NCBI GenBank assembly: GCA_051652645.1
Contig: JBOFUP010000079.1
Span: 3,617 to 67,616 of the forward strand
Direction: 5' to 3'
Source of the DNA: UBA7332 sp051652645
GTDB lineage: Bacteria; Bacteroidota; Bacteroidia; Bacteroidales; UBA7332
DNA length: 64,000 nt
Under the pieces are notes generated by a model that had not been told where the DNA came from, searched no databases, and was given only the letters and a program-made list of their open reading frames with translations. Position 1 is the first letter of the stretch; every line of letters starts with the position of its first letter. Both the position numbers and the translations under genes were made by a program. Below are positions 63,003 through 64,000 of the stretch, in pieces.

Positions 63003-63941
63003 TTAAATAATAAACTGTGAGCTGATTGACTCATTGTCATATACTCTTCTGATAGTTTCAGCAAAGAGGTCAGCAATAGATAGTATTTTTACTTTGTTCG
63101 ACTCTTTACAATAAGGGATGCTGTCTGTGAAAGTCATCTCTGTAAGTTTTGAGTCGTTTACGCGGTCAGTAGCAGGACCAGACATAACAGCGTGTGTAAC
63201 CATTGCTCTAACAGATACCGCTCCATTGTCCATCATAAGGTCAGCTGCTTTAGTTATAGTTCCAGCAGTATCAACCATATCGTCCAATAGAATAACGTTC
63301 TTGCCAGCTACATCGCCGATGATAGTCATCTTCTCAATCTCATTTGCTTTTGCACGAGATTTATGACAAAGTACCATTGGTACACCAAAATGCTTCGCGT
63401 AAGTATGCGCACGTTTAGAACCACCAACATCAGGTGATGCAATAACTAGGTTATCAAGCTTTAATGATTCGATGTAAGGAGCAATCACTGATGATGCATA
63501 AAGGTGATCAACAGGGACGTTGAAGAAACCTTGAATTTGATCAGCATGTAGATCCATAGTGATCAATCTGTCTATGCCGGCAGTGCCAAGCATGTCTGCG
63601 ATTAGTTTCGCGCCAATAGATACACGTGGTTTGTCTTTGCGATCTTGACGTGCCCAACCAAAATAAGGTATAACTGCAACGATAGACTTGGCAGAAGCTC
63701 TTTTTGCCGCATCAATCATTAGCAGAAGTTCCATTAGATTGTCTGAATTAGGAAACGTTGACTGAACTAGGTACACGTGGTGTCCACGTATTGACTCTTC
63801 GAAGGATACAGAGAATTCGCCATCAGCGAATTTTGTAACGATCATATTTCCAAGCTCGCAACCAAGACTATCGCATATTTTTTCTGCAAGATAGCGGGAG
63901 TTAGTTCCCGAAAAGACTTTAAAAGGAGGTGTGTGTCCCAT
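63003..63941 (-). CDS. prs: Ribose-phosphate pyrophosphokinase
   Basis: 312 residues, normal length. It makes PRPP from ribose 5-phosphate and ATP for nucleotide, His and Trp synthesis. Motifs: KVFSGTNSRYLAEKI at the start, VTKFADGEFSV, VYLVQSTFPNSDNLMELLLM, PYFGWARQDRKDKPRVSI (the flexible ATP-binding loop), TMDLHADQIQGFFNVPVDHL, and the PRPP loop NVILLDDMVDTAGTITKAA. First gene of the - strand group at the right edge. Confidence 0.97.
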   Translation of the reverse strand: MGHTPPFKVFSGTNSRYLAEKICDSLGCELGNMIVTKFADGEFSVSFEESIRGHHVYLVQSTFPNSDNLMELLLMIDAAKRASAKSIVAVIPYFGWARQDRKDKPRVSIGAKLIADMLGTAGIDRLITMDLHADQIQGFFNVPVDHLYASSVIAPYIESLKLDNLVIASPDVGGSKRAHTYAKHFGVPMVLCHKSRAKANEIEKMTIIGDVAGKNVILLDDMVDTAGTITKAADLMMDNGAVSVRAMVTHAVMSGPATDRVNDSKLTEMTFTDSIPYCKESNKVKILSIADLFAETIRRVYDNESISSQFII

Positions 63942-63978
63942 GATGTATGGTAAAATGTTTGGGTTTCCAATATCACCG

Positions 63979-63986
63979 CAAAAGTA
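63979..63986 (-). promoter_or_regulatory. -7 promoter element of prs
   Basis: TACTTTTG on the - strand, an exact TAnnTTTG match 38 bases upstream of the prs ATG. The -33 element would lie at or beyond the right edge of the window. Confidence 0.5.
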
Positions 63987-64000
63987 TATAAATTCGGAAC

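Overview
The window is chromosomal DNA of an AT-rich member of the Bacteroidales. The evidence is a fused lpxC-fabZ gene, two SusC/SusD pairs, many short-signal lipoproteins with acidic residues just after the lipid-bearing Cys, a type IX secretion (T9SS) plug protein, T9SS-type C-terminal sorting domains, and promoters with the Bacteroidetes -7 element TAnnTTTG. The genus cannot be fixed from the sequence. No rRNA, tRNA, CRISPR array, transposase or integrase was seen.

Layout. 0-7 kb: partial PepSY membrane protein (-), porin (+), T9SS plug, YihY-type membrane protein and recO (an overlapping or tightly packed - strand group), then a DUF2721 protein and murF (+). 7-11.5 kb: three tandem paralogous lipoproteins of unknown function. 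11.5-25 kb: housekeeping genes, with uvrA (-), the lipid A operon lpxD / lpxC-fabZ / lpxA plus a PRiA4_ORF3-like gene, miaA, clpP-clpX, dnaX with a TrpG/PabA-type amidotransferase (-), a dipeptide epimerase (+) and a small beta-barrel protein (-). 26-33.6 kb: a heparinase II/III-type polysaccharide lyase followed by SusC and SusD, a compact polysaccharide utilisation locus. 34-58 kb: a large accessory region. On the - strand an M6-type metalloprotease with a T9SS sorting domain is followed by an LRR lipoprotein. Divergently on the + strand lie four more LRR lipoproteins, then SusC, SusD, a DUF4843-like lipoprotein, a PorV/PorQ-family barrel, a lipoprotein, a DUF1573 lipoprotein and a subtilisin-family protease. 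58-59.6 kb: non-coding DNA rich in hairpins and repeats. 59.6-64 kb: a TPR hybrid-less histidine kinase, a WalJ/YycJ-like metallo-hydrolase and prs (all -).

The most interesting part is 34-58 kb. Two secreted proteases, five BACON-LRR surface lipoproteins sharing a C-terminal ICPQQ(E/D)G(Y/F)G motif (four of five), a RagAB-like SusCD pair and a dedicated PorV-like protein suggest a surface protein/peptide capture, degradation and uptake system. This is inference from gene content. The region is bracketed by a diverged pair of inverted repeats (34039-34102 and 58760-58814). The + strand half is preceded by about 1 kb of T-rich non-coding DNA that ends in a strong intrinsic terminator immediately before the first LRR gene, which suggests an attenuated leader or a small RNA.

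Many genes end in unusually long, perfect or near-perfect hairpins (up to a 62-bp perfect palindrome), several shared by convergent genes.
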